NCBI RefSeq assembly: GCF_019710585.1
Contig: NZ_JAIFZQ010000021.1
Span: forward strand, 62,001 to 126,000
DNA length: 64,000 nt
From: Arthrobacter sp. MAHUQ-56
Lineage (GTDB): Bacteria; Actinomycetota; Actinomycetes; Actinomycetales; Micrococcaceae
Reading direction: 5' to 3'
Shown: one piece after another, positions 18,256 through 26,713 of the stretch
Layout: every line of letters starts with the position of its first letter
How positions within the stretch are numbered: the first letter of the stretch is position 1
Notes under the pieces: generated by a model
Told to the model about the DNA's origin: nothing
Database searches by the model: none
The model's input: only the letters and a program-made list of their open reading frames with translations
Made by a program: the position numbers and the translations under genes

Positions 18256-19064
18256 GAGGCCAGGCCCCTTGCCAGGCCAGCGTAGTTGTACCAGCAAAAG
18301 GCGAGGTAGTACCTCAGCCACCGGGGCTGGCCGGCGGCCAAACTCAGGGCGCTGCCGCGGACTGCCGCAGCGGCGGGCAGCAGAGCCAGCCTCGCGCCAC
18401 GCCACCCGTGCTTGCGGATCATCCGCCCCAGCCCGGTGCCGTCCATGAGGAACTGGTCGAGCGCGAAGGCGAAGTCGTCGGCGGCGAACCGGTGTTCAAC
18501 AACCACCCGGCGTGATACGGCCGTGCGCAGTCCTGACTGCCGCATCCGCCAGCGCAGTTCGATGTCCTCGCCCGATTTGAACGAATCATCGAAGCCCATG
18601 CCAAGCATCAGTTCCCGGTCCACGACGGTGGCCACCAGCCCGAACCAGTTGCGGCTGCGGCCGGTGCGGTGGTGGTGGGCCAGCGCCTGCCCCCAGTAGC
18701 CCGGGCCGCCCACGCTCTCCAGGCCGGCCTGGAGAGCGTCGTAGCCGTCCTCCACCAGCTCCGTGAGCAGGTCGGCTACACCGTCAGGCCCGAACACGAC
18801 GTCGGTGTCGACGAGCAGGACCCACCGGGTGCTGCTGTTGCGCACGCCCAGGGTCCGGGCCCATGGCAGGCCCCTGCCCTCGTCGCTGAGGACCCGTGCC
18901 CCGGCTGCGCGGGCGATGTCGGCGGTGCCGTCGGTGGACAGTCCGTCCACCACGATGATTTCGGCGACACCGGACTGGCGCAGGGCCTCGAGGCATCGTG
19001 GGAGCATGTCCTCCGCGTTACGGGCCGGGACGACTGCGGTGACCTCGGCTGGGCTGGGAGCCAT
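18252..19064 (-). CDS. GT2 family glycosyltransferase
   Basis: A 270-residue GT-A fold enzyme. It begins VTAVVPARNAEDMLPRCLEAL, has IIVVDGLSTDGT, the metal-binding DTD in WVLLVDTDVVF, and the acceptor-region GEDIELRWRMRQSG. The carboxy-terminal hydrophobic stretch suggests membrane association. It should transfer a nucleotide-activated sugar to a lipid-linked acceptor on the inner face. ATG 19064 lies 12 bases after the HprK-like gene stop, so the two are cotranscribed. Confidence 0.9.
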   Translation of the reverse strand: MAPSPAEVTAVVPARNAEDMLPRCLEALRQSGVAEIIVVDGLSTDGTADIARAAGARVLSDEGRGLPWARTLGVRNSSTRWVLLVDTDVVFGPDGVADLLTELVEDGYDALQAGLESVGGPGYWGQALAHHHRTGRSRNWFGLVATVVDRELMLGMGFDDSFKSGEDIELRWRMRQSGLRTAVSRRVVVEHRFAADDFAFALDQFLMDGTGLGRMIRKHGWRGARLALLPAAAAVRGSALSLAAGQPRWLRYYLAFCWYNYAGLARGLAS

Positions 19065-19076
19065 GGTGTCCCGCCC

Positions 19077-20168
19077 TCAGGCCCGCTCGTCCAGGACCGA
19101 TGGCAGCAGCTGCTCGAGATAGCGGACGATGTCATCCGACGCCTCGTCCGCCGTGTATGCGGAGGGCACCTGGAGCAGGTGGCAGGGCCGGCCGTCCAGC
19201 GCCTTGCTCAGCACGATGCCCTTCGTGCTGAAGTGCTCGCGCCAGGGGACGACCGACGTGGCCGCCAATCCGGTGACCACCCGCTGCGAGAAGGCCGCCA
19301 TCTCGATATGGAAGTTGCCGAGCATACGGTCCACCATCCACTCGCTCGTCCGCTCGACCAGCCGGGACCGCGTGCCCTCGAACCGCTCGACATAGATGGC
19401 AGCGGCGAGCGGGGCCGAGGTGGTCACCTCCCGTCCCGGGAATGCGGTGGCCGGGGTGACCATGCGGTGTTCGGGTGACCACCGGCGGGAGAAGTCCGCG
19501 AGGCGCGGATAGCGGATCACGTACGGGTGCACCAGGGTGGTGAGGCGGCTGACGCTGTTGGAGAGCTGTGAGGGGACGAGGGGTTTCCGGACGCCTTCGA
19601 ACAGGTGCGGGTAGATGGCCCGGTGGTGGGGCTTGATGAACATCGGCTTTGCATAGCCCAGCAGGGTGGCGTCCTCGGCGAGGAAGGCCCAGTCATCGCC
19701 CATGAAGGACCATCCGTCCCGCCGCATCAGCTTGGCTACGGTGCTCGTCTTGCCGGTGCCCCCGGCGGCGGGAAGCGCGATCGCGTGGCCCCGGTACGCC
19801 ATCGTCGCCGCGTGGATCATGCCTGCCCCCTTGCCGACCATGGCTGCGTCGAGGATGGGAACCACGGAGGTCAGCAGCTCGCCGGGACCGTGGATGCGCC
19901 ATTGGTCGGTGTCCCTGACGATCTGCACCCGGTCGGCCTGGAACCGCACGCTGTTCGCCGTGTAGGCGAGTTCGTGCTCCACGAGGCCCGCATCAGGCAT
20001 CGGTTCGGGCCGGTCGTCGACGAGGATGTCGGCGGGCCGTTCGGTGTCGGAGGCGAAGCATGCCAGCATGCTTTGGAGTTGGGCCGCTGCCGGCGCCTTG
20101 GCGTCGACGCGGATCGTGATGCGGCCGTGGATATCGAAGTGCGGTGCCTTGGTCTGCCGGGTGCGCAT
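19077..20168 (-). CDS. HPr kinase/phosphorylase-like P-loop protein in glycan operon
   Basis: A 363-residue protein. The central part matches the HprK fold: IHAATMAYRGHAIALP leads into the P-loop AAGGTGKTST (residues 134-143), followed by GWSFMGDDWAFL where HprK-like kinases carry an acidic switch. The first 100 residues are an added domain. HprK-like proteins outside the PTS include kinases of peptide or small-molecule pathways (for example in some lasso-peptide clusters). No HPr or PTS gene is seen here. Its place between glycosyltransferases suggests phosphorylation or regulation of the glycan pathway, which is inference. Confidence 0.75.
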   Translation of the reverse strand: MRTRQTKAPHFDIHGRITIRVDAKAPAAAQLQSMLACFASDTERPADILVDDRPEPMPDAGLVEHELAYTANSVRFQADRVQIVRDTDQWRIHGPGELLTSVVPILDAAMVGKGAGMIHAATMAYRGHAIALPAAGGTGKTSTVAKLMRRDGWSFMGDDWAFLAEDATLLGYAKPMFIKPHHRAIYPHLFEGVRKPLVPSQLSNSVSRLTTLVHPYVIRYPRLADFSRRWSPEHRMVTPATAFPGREVTTSAPLAAAIYVERFEGTRSRLVERTSEWMVDRMLGNFHIEMAAFSQRVVTGLAATSVVPWREHFSTKGIVLSKALDGRPCHLLQVPSAYTADEASDDIVRYLEQLLPSVLDERA

Positions 20169-20274
20169 GGGTCGTCCCCTGTCTCGGTGGTGTTGGTCGG
20201 TTGGTCTTGCTGCGGCGGTCGCTCTCTGCCGGGTCAGCCGGGCCGTCGCGGCGGCGGTCGCCTGGTGGGCCGGT

Positions 20275-21270
20275 TCACTTCACTTCCCGCCACGGACTGA
20301 CACCGGCCAGTGCCGGCTGGTTCAGGCGACGGCCCGGCACATGCGCCATCCGCCGTCCCCGAAGGTAGCCTGCCGACGTGCAGGCCACGACCGCCACCAG
20401 TGCGGCCGCCCGGCTGAGTCCGCCGGGCTTTCCGCGGCTCCAGTCGCTTATTCCGGTAAGGAAGGCCCGGGTCAGGACGTTGCGGATATAGCGGCGTTCG
20501 GGGCCCAGGGCCCTTTTATGCCCGACAATGTGGGCGACCTGCGCCTTCGAGATCCCTTCGGACCAGGACCTGGCAAGCATGTACCGGACTGTTCCCCTGT
20601 AAGCCGGAACGTGGTGGCGTACCAGCGCGGCCGGCTCGTAGACGATGCGGGACCCAGGGGAACCCATCTTCGACCGGATGCATATTTCCGTCTCCTCGCA
20701 GCCCAGGGGGACGGAGCCCCGGCGTCCCAGGGCGAGGTTGAAGCCACCCGCCTGCCTCACGACGTCAAGCCGGAACGACATGTTGGCGCCGATGACGTTC
20801 CTGACCTCGGATGCCACCCGCGGCAGGCCCCGGTGGCTGCAGCCGACGATCCAGTCGAGTTCTTCACCAAAGAAGCGGGGGCGCCCGGCCTCCCACACAG
20901 GTTCCACCCGGCCACCGACTGCAAGCACTTCGGGGTCGTCATAGAGCGCCAGGATGCGCTCAAGCCAGTCCGGCGCCGCCTCTGCATCGTCATCAAGGAA
21001 GGCGACGATATCGGAGTCCGCCAGGCCTACGCCGGTGTTGCGTGCCCCGGAGAGCCCGCGCGGTCCGGTGTTCCTGACGATGGTGACGTCATCCACCGTC
21101 TCGGTCAAAAGGTCGAAAAGCTCCTCGTTGTGGTCAATGACCACCAGGACGTCCTTGGGCGCGCAGGTCTGGGCACGGAGGGACTCGAGGACATCCAACA
21201 GCCAGCCCCAGCGCTCCGAGGTATATGCGCAAACGATCACGGTGACACTTGGCGAAGGAATGGGTGTCAT
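20275..21270 (-). CDS. GT2 family glycosyltransferase (rhamnosyltransferase-like)
   Basis: A 331-residue GT-A enzyme with VTVIVCAYTSERWGWLLDVLESLRAQ at the start, SGARNTGVGLADSDIVAFLDDDAEA carrying the acidic metal motif, and LGCEETEICIR in the acceptor region. The carboxy end has a hydrophobic helix (AAALVAVVACTSAGYLRG), likely a membrane anchor. Only one base separates it from the upstream glycosyltransferase. A 106-base gap, the longest in the operon, separates it from the HprK-like gene and could hold an internal promoter. Confidence 0.88.
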   Translation of the reverse strand: MTPIPSPSVTVIVCAYTSERWGWLLDVLESLRAQTCAPKDVLVVIDHNEELFDLLTETVDDVTIVRNTGPRGLSGARNTGVGLADSDIVAFLDDDAEAAPDWLERILALYDDPEVLAVGGRVEPVWEAGRPRFFGEELDWIVGCSHRGLPRVASEVRNVIGANMSFRLDVVRQAGGFNLALGRRGSVPLGCEETEICIRSKMGSPGSRIVYEPAALVRHHVPAYRGTVRYMLARSWSEGISKAQVAHIVGHKRALGPERRYIRNVLTRAFLTGISDWSRGKPGGLSRAAALVAVVACTSAGYLRGRRMAHVPGRRLNQPALAGVSPWREVK

Positions 21271-21271
21271 T

Positions 21272-22135
21272 TTAGGGCCCGCTCACCACGGACAGAACAC
21301 TCGTTGGATCGGTGGGCGTCCGCGGGAAGCTTACCCTGGCGTATGCGTATTTGACGCGGCGCAGCGCCTCCGGCCGGGCGCCGGCGGTGGGCGCCTCCCA
21401 GAAGAAGAACTCGTGGGCCATCGTCCCCAGCACCCGCCAGCCGTCCCGGAAGGTTTGGAGGTTTGAGGCGCCGGAGATGCGGTCCAGTTCCAGGCTGGGG
21501 ACCTCGGCAATGCGGAGGCCGGCCTTCGCCGCCCGAACGATCAGTTCGGTCTCGATCTCGAATCCGTCGGACTCCAGCTGCAGGACTTCCAGGCATTCGC
21601 GCCGGAAAGCCATATAGCCGTAGCAAAGGTCAGAGTAGTTGCTGTGCAGCACCGTGTTGGCCAGACCGGTCAGCGCACGGTTTCCGGTCCGCCGCAGCCA
21701 GGTCAGGTCCTCCGACCCCCCGCCCGTAACGTATCGGGAGCCCTTGACGAAGTCGTAGTCATGCTGGAGCGGGGAAACGAACCAGCCGATTTCCTGCGGA
21801 TCCATGCTGCCATCGGCATCCAGCATCACGATGATGTCGCCTTTGGCGGCGGCAAATCCCGACCGCAGCGCGACGCCTTTGCCCTTGCGCAGCTCGTCGA
21901 CCACAACGACGTCTTTGCGGATGGCCCGTGCCACCCCAACGGTATTGTCCGTGGAACGGCCGTCAACAATCACGACCTGATCCACGTACAACGGCATCCG
22001 CCGAAGGACCCAGGGAATGTTTTGGGCCTCGTTCAAAGTAGGAATTACTACGCTGATGGACGCTCTCAGGGGCACTGCCGCCGGCTTGGGAATCGAACTT
22101 GGGGGCTGGGTGGAAATCGACAAAAGCCTCACCAC
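21272..22135 (-). CDS. GT2 glycosyltransferase, dolichyl-phosphate-mannose-synthase-like
   Basis: The first gene of the glycan operon. The GT-A core starts ISVVIPTLNEAQNIPWVLRRMP and has VIVDGRSTDNT, IIVMLDADGSMDP (metal motif) and SDLCYGYMAFRREC. This subgroup usually loads a sugar onto a polyprenyl phosphate or builds a lipid-linked glycan. The start is uncertain. The frame is open to a TTG at 22252, but none of the candidates has a good ribosome site; GTG 22135 is chosen as the nearest start upstream of the conserved core. Confidence 0.82.
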   Translation of the reverse strand: MVRLLSISTQPPSSIPKPAAVPLRASISVVIPTLNEAQNIPWVLRRMPLYVDQVVIVDGRSTDNTVGVARAIRKDVVVVDELRKGKGVALRSGFAAAKGDIIVMLDADGSMDPQEIGWFVSPLQHDYDFVKGSRYVTGGGSEDLTWLRRTGNRALTGLANTVLHSNYSDLCYGYMAFRRECLEVLQLESDGFEIETELIVRAAKAGLRIAEVPSLELDRISGASNLQTFRDGWRVLGTMAHEFFFWEAPTAGARPEALRRVKYAYARVSFPRTPTDPTSVLSVVSGP

Positions 22136-22448
22136 TTCATGGCGCAATAATGACGATTGCCATCGGGCAGCCCGCACCGTTGAGGGCACCCGTCGGCTCT
22201 GACCGGACCAGGTCTTTCCGCGGTCCCGGCACTTGATGAACCGGCTCCTCAAGAGGGAATAGAACCCCCGACCAGTGGATCTAGAGATTGTCTGTCCGTG
22301 GCAAGAGCATAGGAGGTGTCCGGCGGGAGAGGCACCAGTAATGGGTACTCTGTTTTGATATCGCCTTCTACGTGGGGATTTCGGCCCCGTGCGGCACAGG
22401 GGTTAGGTACATTGGGGGAAACACCCCTCGCCTTAGGTAGAGAGGCAC
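22136..22448. other. Intergenic region between divergent genes
   Basis: About 313 bases separating the glycan operon from the DUF2071 gene. It must hold the promoter of the glycan operon on the minus strand and of the DUF2071 gene on the plus strand, but I cannot place convincing -35/-10 pairs. A minus-strand T-arm-like stretch at 22256-22275 does not fold into a tRNA. An in-frame extension of the first glycosyltransferase reaches 22252. Confidence 0.5.
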
Positions 22449-23225
22449 ATGGATCACCGTTCGAAAGCCGCTTCGCTCTGGCCCGATCCACCGGAGCTGC
22501 GGCCGCCTGCCATCATGGACCAGCGCTGGGCCGAGGCCGTCTTCCTGCACTGGCGCATCCCCGGAGATGCCGCCGCACCCTTCATGCCGCCCGGGGTGCA
22601 ACCGGATCTCTTTGACGGCAGTTCATGGGTTGGACTGATCGGGTTCAGGATGGAGGATGCCGGAATCGGGCGCGGCCCGGGAATCCCGTATCTGGGCAGC
22701 TTCAATGAGGTCAACGTGCGCCTCTACTCCCGGGAACCTGATGGGACCAAGGGCGTGGTCTTCCTGAGCCTGGACGCGGACCGGCTGCCCGTCGTGCTTG
22801 CAGCGCGGGCAGCGGAAATCCCCTACGTGTGGTCGCGGATCCGCCGTACCCAAGCACTGCCGGACTCACCGGACTCGGCCATCGGCTACACGGTACGGCG
22901 GTTGCGGCAGGGAGCAGGAAGCAGCTTCGCCGTCGTGCCCCAGCGGGAGGCCGCGGCCGACGACCCGTTATCCGTCTTTCTCACGGCCAGGTTTGGCATG
23001 CACGGGACATTCCGGGGTCGCAGCATCTACATACCCAACACACACCGGCCATGGCCCCTGCGTGCTGCGCGTTTGCACCATCTGAAGGATGGCCTGGTTG
23101 CGGCCGCCGGGATCAGCGTCAGCGGGCCGCCGGAATCGGTCCTCTACTCCCCCGGGGTGCGGACGCAGTTCGGCCGGCCGAGGCCGGTGCGCAGCCCCGG
23201 CCGATCCGCAGGCGGAAAGGCCTAG
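22449..23225 (+). CDS. YqjF-family (DUF2071) protein
   Basis: A 258-residue soluble protein with the DUF2071 pattern: MDQRWAEAVFLHWRIPGDAAAPFMPPG, WVGLIGFRMED, FNEVNVRLYSREPDG and GVVFLSLDADR. The fold is related to acetoacetate decarboxylase-like proteins; no activity has been established for the family to my knowledge. ATG 22449 follows AGAGAGG. Its stop overlaps the stop of the facing gene by four bases. Confidence 0.88.
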   Translation: MDHRSKAASLWPDPPELRPPAIMDQRWAEAVFLHWRIPGDAAAPFMPPGVQPDLFDGSSWVGLIGFRMEDAGIGRGPGIPYLGSFNEVNVRLYSREPDGTKGVVFLSLDADRLPVVLAARAAEIPYVWSRIRRTQALPDSPDSAIGYTVRRLRQGAGSSFAVVPQREAAADDPLSVFLTARFGMHGTFRGRSIYIPNTHRPWPLRAARLHHLKDGLVAAAGISVSGPPESVLYSPGVRTQFGRPRPVRSPGRSAGGKA

Positions 23226-23542
23226 GCGTCCTGCCAGCCGCGGCCTTCGCTGAAGGTGGCAACGAGCGTGCCGACGCCCGCCTGGAGGGAGTCGGAGGGG
23301 TCGAAATACAGGGACGCCTCGGACGCCCGGCTGTGGGTGATCAGCTGCTCGGCCTCGAGCTTCGCCTCCGGCACCGTGGCGCCGATGATGCCGGTCCGGG
23401 CAGGGAGGTCCGGCGTGTGAACCACCTCGGCGCCCGTCTGGGTCAGCGGGACGGTGGTGCCGGAGTTGATCTCGTCGTGGGCGAACTCGAACTCGGACTC
23501 ACCGGGTGCAGCGGGAACGGTGTACTCCAGGAAATAGGTCAT
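23222..23542 (-). CDS. Conserved hypothetical protein
   Basis: A 106-residue acidic soluble protein without recognisable motif. It begins MTYFLEYTVPAAPGESEFEF, the type of opening seen in small dimeric alpha/beta proteins, and a predicted helix carries PEAKLEAEQLITHSRASEASL. ATG 23542 follows GGTGGGG. It sits 47 bases downstream of tex on the same strand and may be read through from it. Function unknown. Confidence 0.65.
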   Translation of the reverse strand: MTYFLEYTVPAAPGESEFEFAHDEINSGTTVPLTQTGAEVVHTPDLPARTGIIGATVPEAKLEAEQLITHSRASEASLYFDPSDSLQAGVGTLVATFSEGRGWQDA

Positions 23543-23589
23543 AACCCCACCTTTGCAGAAAAGCCGGTGCCGCCAAAAGCCCGGCACGG

Positions 23590-26034
23590 CTACTTGCCCA
23601 GCCCCGCCTTCCGCAGCGCCTCGGCCATCGCCGTGTTCACCGGCTGCGGTGCAGGGACCTGCCGCGCGGCACCGCCGCCGGTCCGGGACCCGGCTTTGCG
23701 CTGGCCAGGCGTCGCCCGTTCAGGCGTTCCCCGTTCAGGCGTCGCCCGTTCAGGCGTTCCGCGCCTGCCGGCGTCCGTCCGTCCTGCGCCGCGCCGTCCG
23801 GAACCGGCCCCGCCGCCGGACGGTTCGTCGTCGAGCCTCAAGGTCAGGGAGATGCGCTTCCGCTCCGGGTCCGCCTCAAGCACCTTGACGCGGACCACCT
23901 GGCCGGACTTCACCACTTCGCGGGGGTCGGAGACGAAGCGGTTGGCCAGGGCAGAGACGTGGACCAGGCCGTCCTGGTGGACTCCCACGTCCACGAATGC
24001 CCCGAAGGCTGCCACGTTGGTGACCGTTCCTTCCAGGATCATGCCCGGTTTCAGGTCTGAAATCTTCTCAATGCCCTCGGAGAAGGTGGCCGCGGCAAAG
24101 GCCGGACGCGGGTCCCGGCCGGGTTTGTCCAGTTCTGCCAGGATGTCCTGGACGGTGGGAAGGCCGAACGTGTCGTCGACGAAGTTCCGCGGGTCCAGGG
24201 ATGACGCAGGCGCCGAACCGGCGGCCGCCCGGATCTTACGGGCCACTGCGTAGGCTTCGGGGTGCACGCTGGATGCGTCCAGCGGCTCCGATCCCCCAGT
24301 GATCCGGAGGAACCCGGCGCACTGTTCGAACGCCTTGGCGCCGAGCCGCGGAACCTTCTTGAGGTCGGTGCGCCTGGCGAAAGGGCCGTGTTCGTTCCGG
24401 TAGGCCACGATGTTTTCGCTCAGCAGGGGCCCGACGCCGGCCACCCGGCTGAGGAGCGCGGGCGAGGCAGTGTTGACGTCCACCCCCACGGCGTTCACGC
24501 AGTCCTCCACCACCGCGTCCAGGCTGCGGTCCAGTTTCGAGGCCGTCACGTCGTGCTGGTACTGGCCCACACCGATGGACTTCGGATCGATTTTCACCAG
24601 TTCGGCCAGGGGGTCCTGCAGGCGCCGCGCGATGGACACGGCCCCGCGGAGGGACACGTCCATGCCCGGCAACTCGGCGGCGGCGAGGGCGGAGGCGGAG
24701 TAGACGGACGCTCCGGCCTCGGACACCACGAGTTTCTGCGGCTTCCGGTCCACTTCGGGCAGGAGCTTGATGAGTTCGGCGGCCAGCTTGTCCGTCTCAC
24801 GGGAGGCGGTGCCGTTGCCAATGGCCACGAGTTCGACGGTGTGCTGCCGCGCCAACCGGACCAGCGTGGCCAGCGCTTCGTCCCATTTACGGGCCGGGGC
24901 ATGGGGGTAGACGGTATCGGTAGCCACCACCTTGCCGGTGCCGTTCACGACCGCGACTTTCACGCCGGTCCGGAGCCCGGGGTCCAGGCCGAGGGTGGGT
25001 CGGTTCCCGGCCGGCGCGGCCAGCAGGACATCGCGGAGGTTGGCGGCGAACACGCGGACGGCTTCATCCTCCGCGTCCGCGAACATCCTGGCGCGGAGGT
25101 CGGAGGTGAGGCGCGCCAACACGCGGGAGCGCCACGCGACCTGTGCGGTCTGCATCAGCCAGCCGTCGGCGGGCCGGCCGCGGTCGGCGACCCCGAGGAA
25201 CCTGGCCACCGCGGACTCGTAGCGGGCGCGGGCGGCGGCCAGGGCGGCGTCGTCCGCGGGATCGGCTTCGGCGAGGTCGAGCTCAAGGACGCCGTCCTTC
25301 TCCCCGCGGAGCAGGGCGAGCACCCGGTGCGAGGGCATGCCGGCCGGCGCCTGGGCGAACTCGAAGTAGTCGGCGAACTTCTGGCCTTCGGCTTCCTTCC
25401 CCTTCCTGACCCGGGAGACCATGCGGCCCTGCGTCCACAGCCGGTCGCGCAGCGTGGCGGCCAGGTCGGGATCCTGGGCCACCCGCTCCACCAGGATGGC
25501 ACGGGCGCCGGCCAAGGCAGCGGCAGCGTCCTCCACCCCGCGCTCACTGCTGAAGTACTTTGCCGCTTCGCGTTCCGGGTCGAGGTCCGGACGCTTCAGC
25601 AGGGCATCCGCGAGGGGCTCCAGGCCTGCTTCACGGGCGATCTGTGCTTTGGTGCGCCGCTTGGACTTGAATGGCAGGTAGATGTCCTCAAGCCGGGACT
25701 TGGTGTCCGCCGCAAGGATCGCTTTGCGCAGTTCCGGCGTCAGCTGGCCCTGCGCCTCTACCGCTTCAAGGACCGCGCGGCGCCGGTCGGCGAGTTCGCG
25801 GAGGTAGCGGAGCCGCTCGTCGAGCTCGCGGAGCTGGGTGTCGTCGAGGGTGCCGGTGGCTTCCTTGCGGTAGCGGGCAATGAAGGGGACCGTCGAGCCG
25901 CCGTCGAGCAGCGCAACGGCCGCCTTCACCTGCCAGGCCTTCACGCCCAGTTCGGCAGCGATCTGGGCAAAGATGGCGTCCTCCGATGCCGGGGCGGCAG
26001 CAGGAGCAGGGGAAGGAGTTGGCTGTTGGGTCAC
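23590..26034 (-). CDS. tex: Tex-family RNA-binding transcription accessory protein
   Basis: An 814-residue Tex homolog, a nucleic-acid-binding protein of RNA metabolism. Visible parts in order: the Tex amino-terminal helical domain (AELGVKAWQVKAAVALLDGG), the YqgF-like RNase-H domain (TLGLDPGLRTGVKVAVVNGTG), the helix-hairpin-helix region (VDVNTASPALLSRVAGVGPLLSENIVAYR), and the S1 domain (LKPGMILEGTVTNVAAFGAFVDVGVHQDGLVHVSAL, in two parts). The tail beyond is low complexity with TPERATPERG repeats from a 15-base DNA repeat. GTG 26034 gives a family-typical length; the longer frame adds implausible sequence. Confidence 0.93.
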   Translation of the reverse strand: MTQQPTPSPAPAAAPASEDAIFAQIAAELGVKAWQVKAAVALLDGGSTVPFIARYRKEATGTLDDTQLRELDERLRYLRELADRRRAVLEAVEAQGQLTPELRKAILAADTKSRLEDIYLPFKSKRRTKAQIAREAGLEPLADALLKRPDLDPEREAAKYFSSERGVEDAAAALAGARAILVERVAQDPDLAATLRDRLWTQGRMVSRVRKGKEAEGQKFADYFEFAQAPAGMPSHRVLALLRGEKDGVLELDLAEADPADDAALAAARARYESAVARFLGVADRGRPADGWLMQTAQVAWRSRVLARLTSDLRARMFADAEDEAVRVFAANLRDVLLAAPAGNRPTLGLDPGLRTGVKVAVVNGTGKVVATDTVYPHAPARKWDEALATLVRLARQHTVELVAIGNGTASRETDKLAAELIKLLPEVDRKPQKLVVSEAGASVYSASALAAAELPGMDVSLRGAVSIARRLQDPLAELVKIDPKSIGVGQYQHDVTASKLDRSLDAVVEDCVNAVGVDVNTASPALLSRVAGVGPLLSENIVAYRNEHGPFARRTDLKKVPRLGAKAFEQCAGFLRITGGSEPLDASSVHPEAYAVARKIRAAAGSAPASSLDPRNFVDDTFGLPTVQDILAELDKPGRDPRPAFAAATFSEGIEKISDLKPGMILEGTVTNVAAFGAFVDVGVHQDGLVHVSALANRFVSDPREVVKSGQVVRVKVLEADPERKRISLTLRLDDEPSGGGAGSGRRGAGRTDAGRRGTPERATPERGTPERATPGQRKAGSRTGGGAARQVPAPQPVNTAMAEALRKAGLGK
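23706..23765 (-). repeat. 15-base tandem repeat in tex 3' end
   Basis: Three full units and a partial one alternating CAGGCGTCGCCCGTT and CAGGCGTTCCCCGTT on the plus strand, encoding TPERA/TPERG in the Tex tail. It is a coding microsatellite-like repeat that should vary between strains. Confidence 0.85.
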
Positions 26035-26186
26035 CAGAACATCTTGCCTTACCCGGCTCCGGCGCTCCACCGGCCGCGGGCGCGGTGCAGCGCTGTCATG
26101 GAGGCGCCGGGTATTCCGCTGGGGGCGCCAAAGTGCTGTAGTGGACATGCCGTCGCAGGCACCAATTGCTCAAGGAAGAGGCCACC

Positions 26187-26483
26187 ATGCGGGAACTGCT
26201 TATCGTGTTTCAGGAGGGGTTCGACGAGGCCAACATCACCGTCACGGTCAACGGCAAGGAAGCCCGGCGCGACCTGGGCGTTTCCACGAATCCCATCCTT
26301 GGCATCGCCAACGAGATTTCGGTGGAGCTGCCGGTGCGGGGGGCGCAGGTGGGGGTTGAGGTAACCAACCGGGGCCTGAAAGCCATTACCAAGGTCAGCG
26401 GGCGGCCCAAAAGCGTGCTGGTCTCCATCGAGGACGGGCGGCTGGTGATGAAGGAAGGCACCGGCCGCGAGGCTGTCCTGTAG
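26187..26483 (+). CDS. Small hypothetical protein, beta-rich
   Basis: A 98-residue protein with regular alternation of hydrophobic residues (LLIVFQEGFDEANITVTVNG, SVELPVRGAQVGVEVTN, SVLVSIEDGRLVM) suggesting a beta-sandwich. No cysteine, signal peptide or membrane helix. ATG 26187 follows AAGGAAGAG. It is divergent from tex and ends before a terminator. I do not recognise the family. Confidence 0.7.
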   Translation: MRELLIVFQEGFDEANITVTVNGKEARRDLGVSTNPILGIANEISVELPVRGAQVGVEVTNRGLKAITKVSGRPKSVLVSIEDGRLVMKEGTGREAVL

Positions 26484-26654
26484 CGTCCGGATGCCGCGCC
26501 GAATCAGGCTCTGGTAAGAGTCCATTCGTTGGAGTAGCATCTGATCACCGCCGGCTTCCAGTGGGGTCCGGCGGGCCAAATCCACAGTTCTTCAGCCCGG
26601 GGTCGTCGGATGGCTTCGGGCGCCGGCTGCCAGGACCAGCACCCCGGACAGCCC

Positions 26655-26688
26655 ACGACGGCGGCACCCAAGCAGGTGCCGCCGTCGT
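26655..26688 (+). terminator. Rho-independent terminator
   Basis: A perfect 14-base stem (ACGACGGCGGCACC at 26655-26668, complement at 26675-26688) followed by CGTTATTTTT. It ends the plus-strand hypothetical gene and faces the minus-strand ene-reductase, 25 bases from its stop. Confidence 0.85.
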
Positions 26689-26713
26689 CGTTATTTTTGG
26701 CTTGCTTGGCCGT

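Noticed and set aside
22251..22300. tRNA-like 3' end on the minus strand (GGGGGTTCTATTCCC)
   Set aside because: A T-arm can be drawn, but the acceptor stem does not pair with any upstream sequence, the anticodon arm is poor and the invariant T-loop purine is missing.
23700..23770. CRISPR-like spaced repeats
   Set aside because: The repeats are 15-base contiguous units inside the tex coding frame without spacers.
24262..26364. 700-codon plus-strand open frame opposite tex
   Set aside because: Composition is that of an antisense shadow (Gly, His, Gln, Arg rich); tex on the other strand explains the region.
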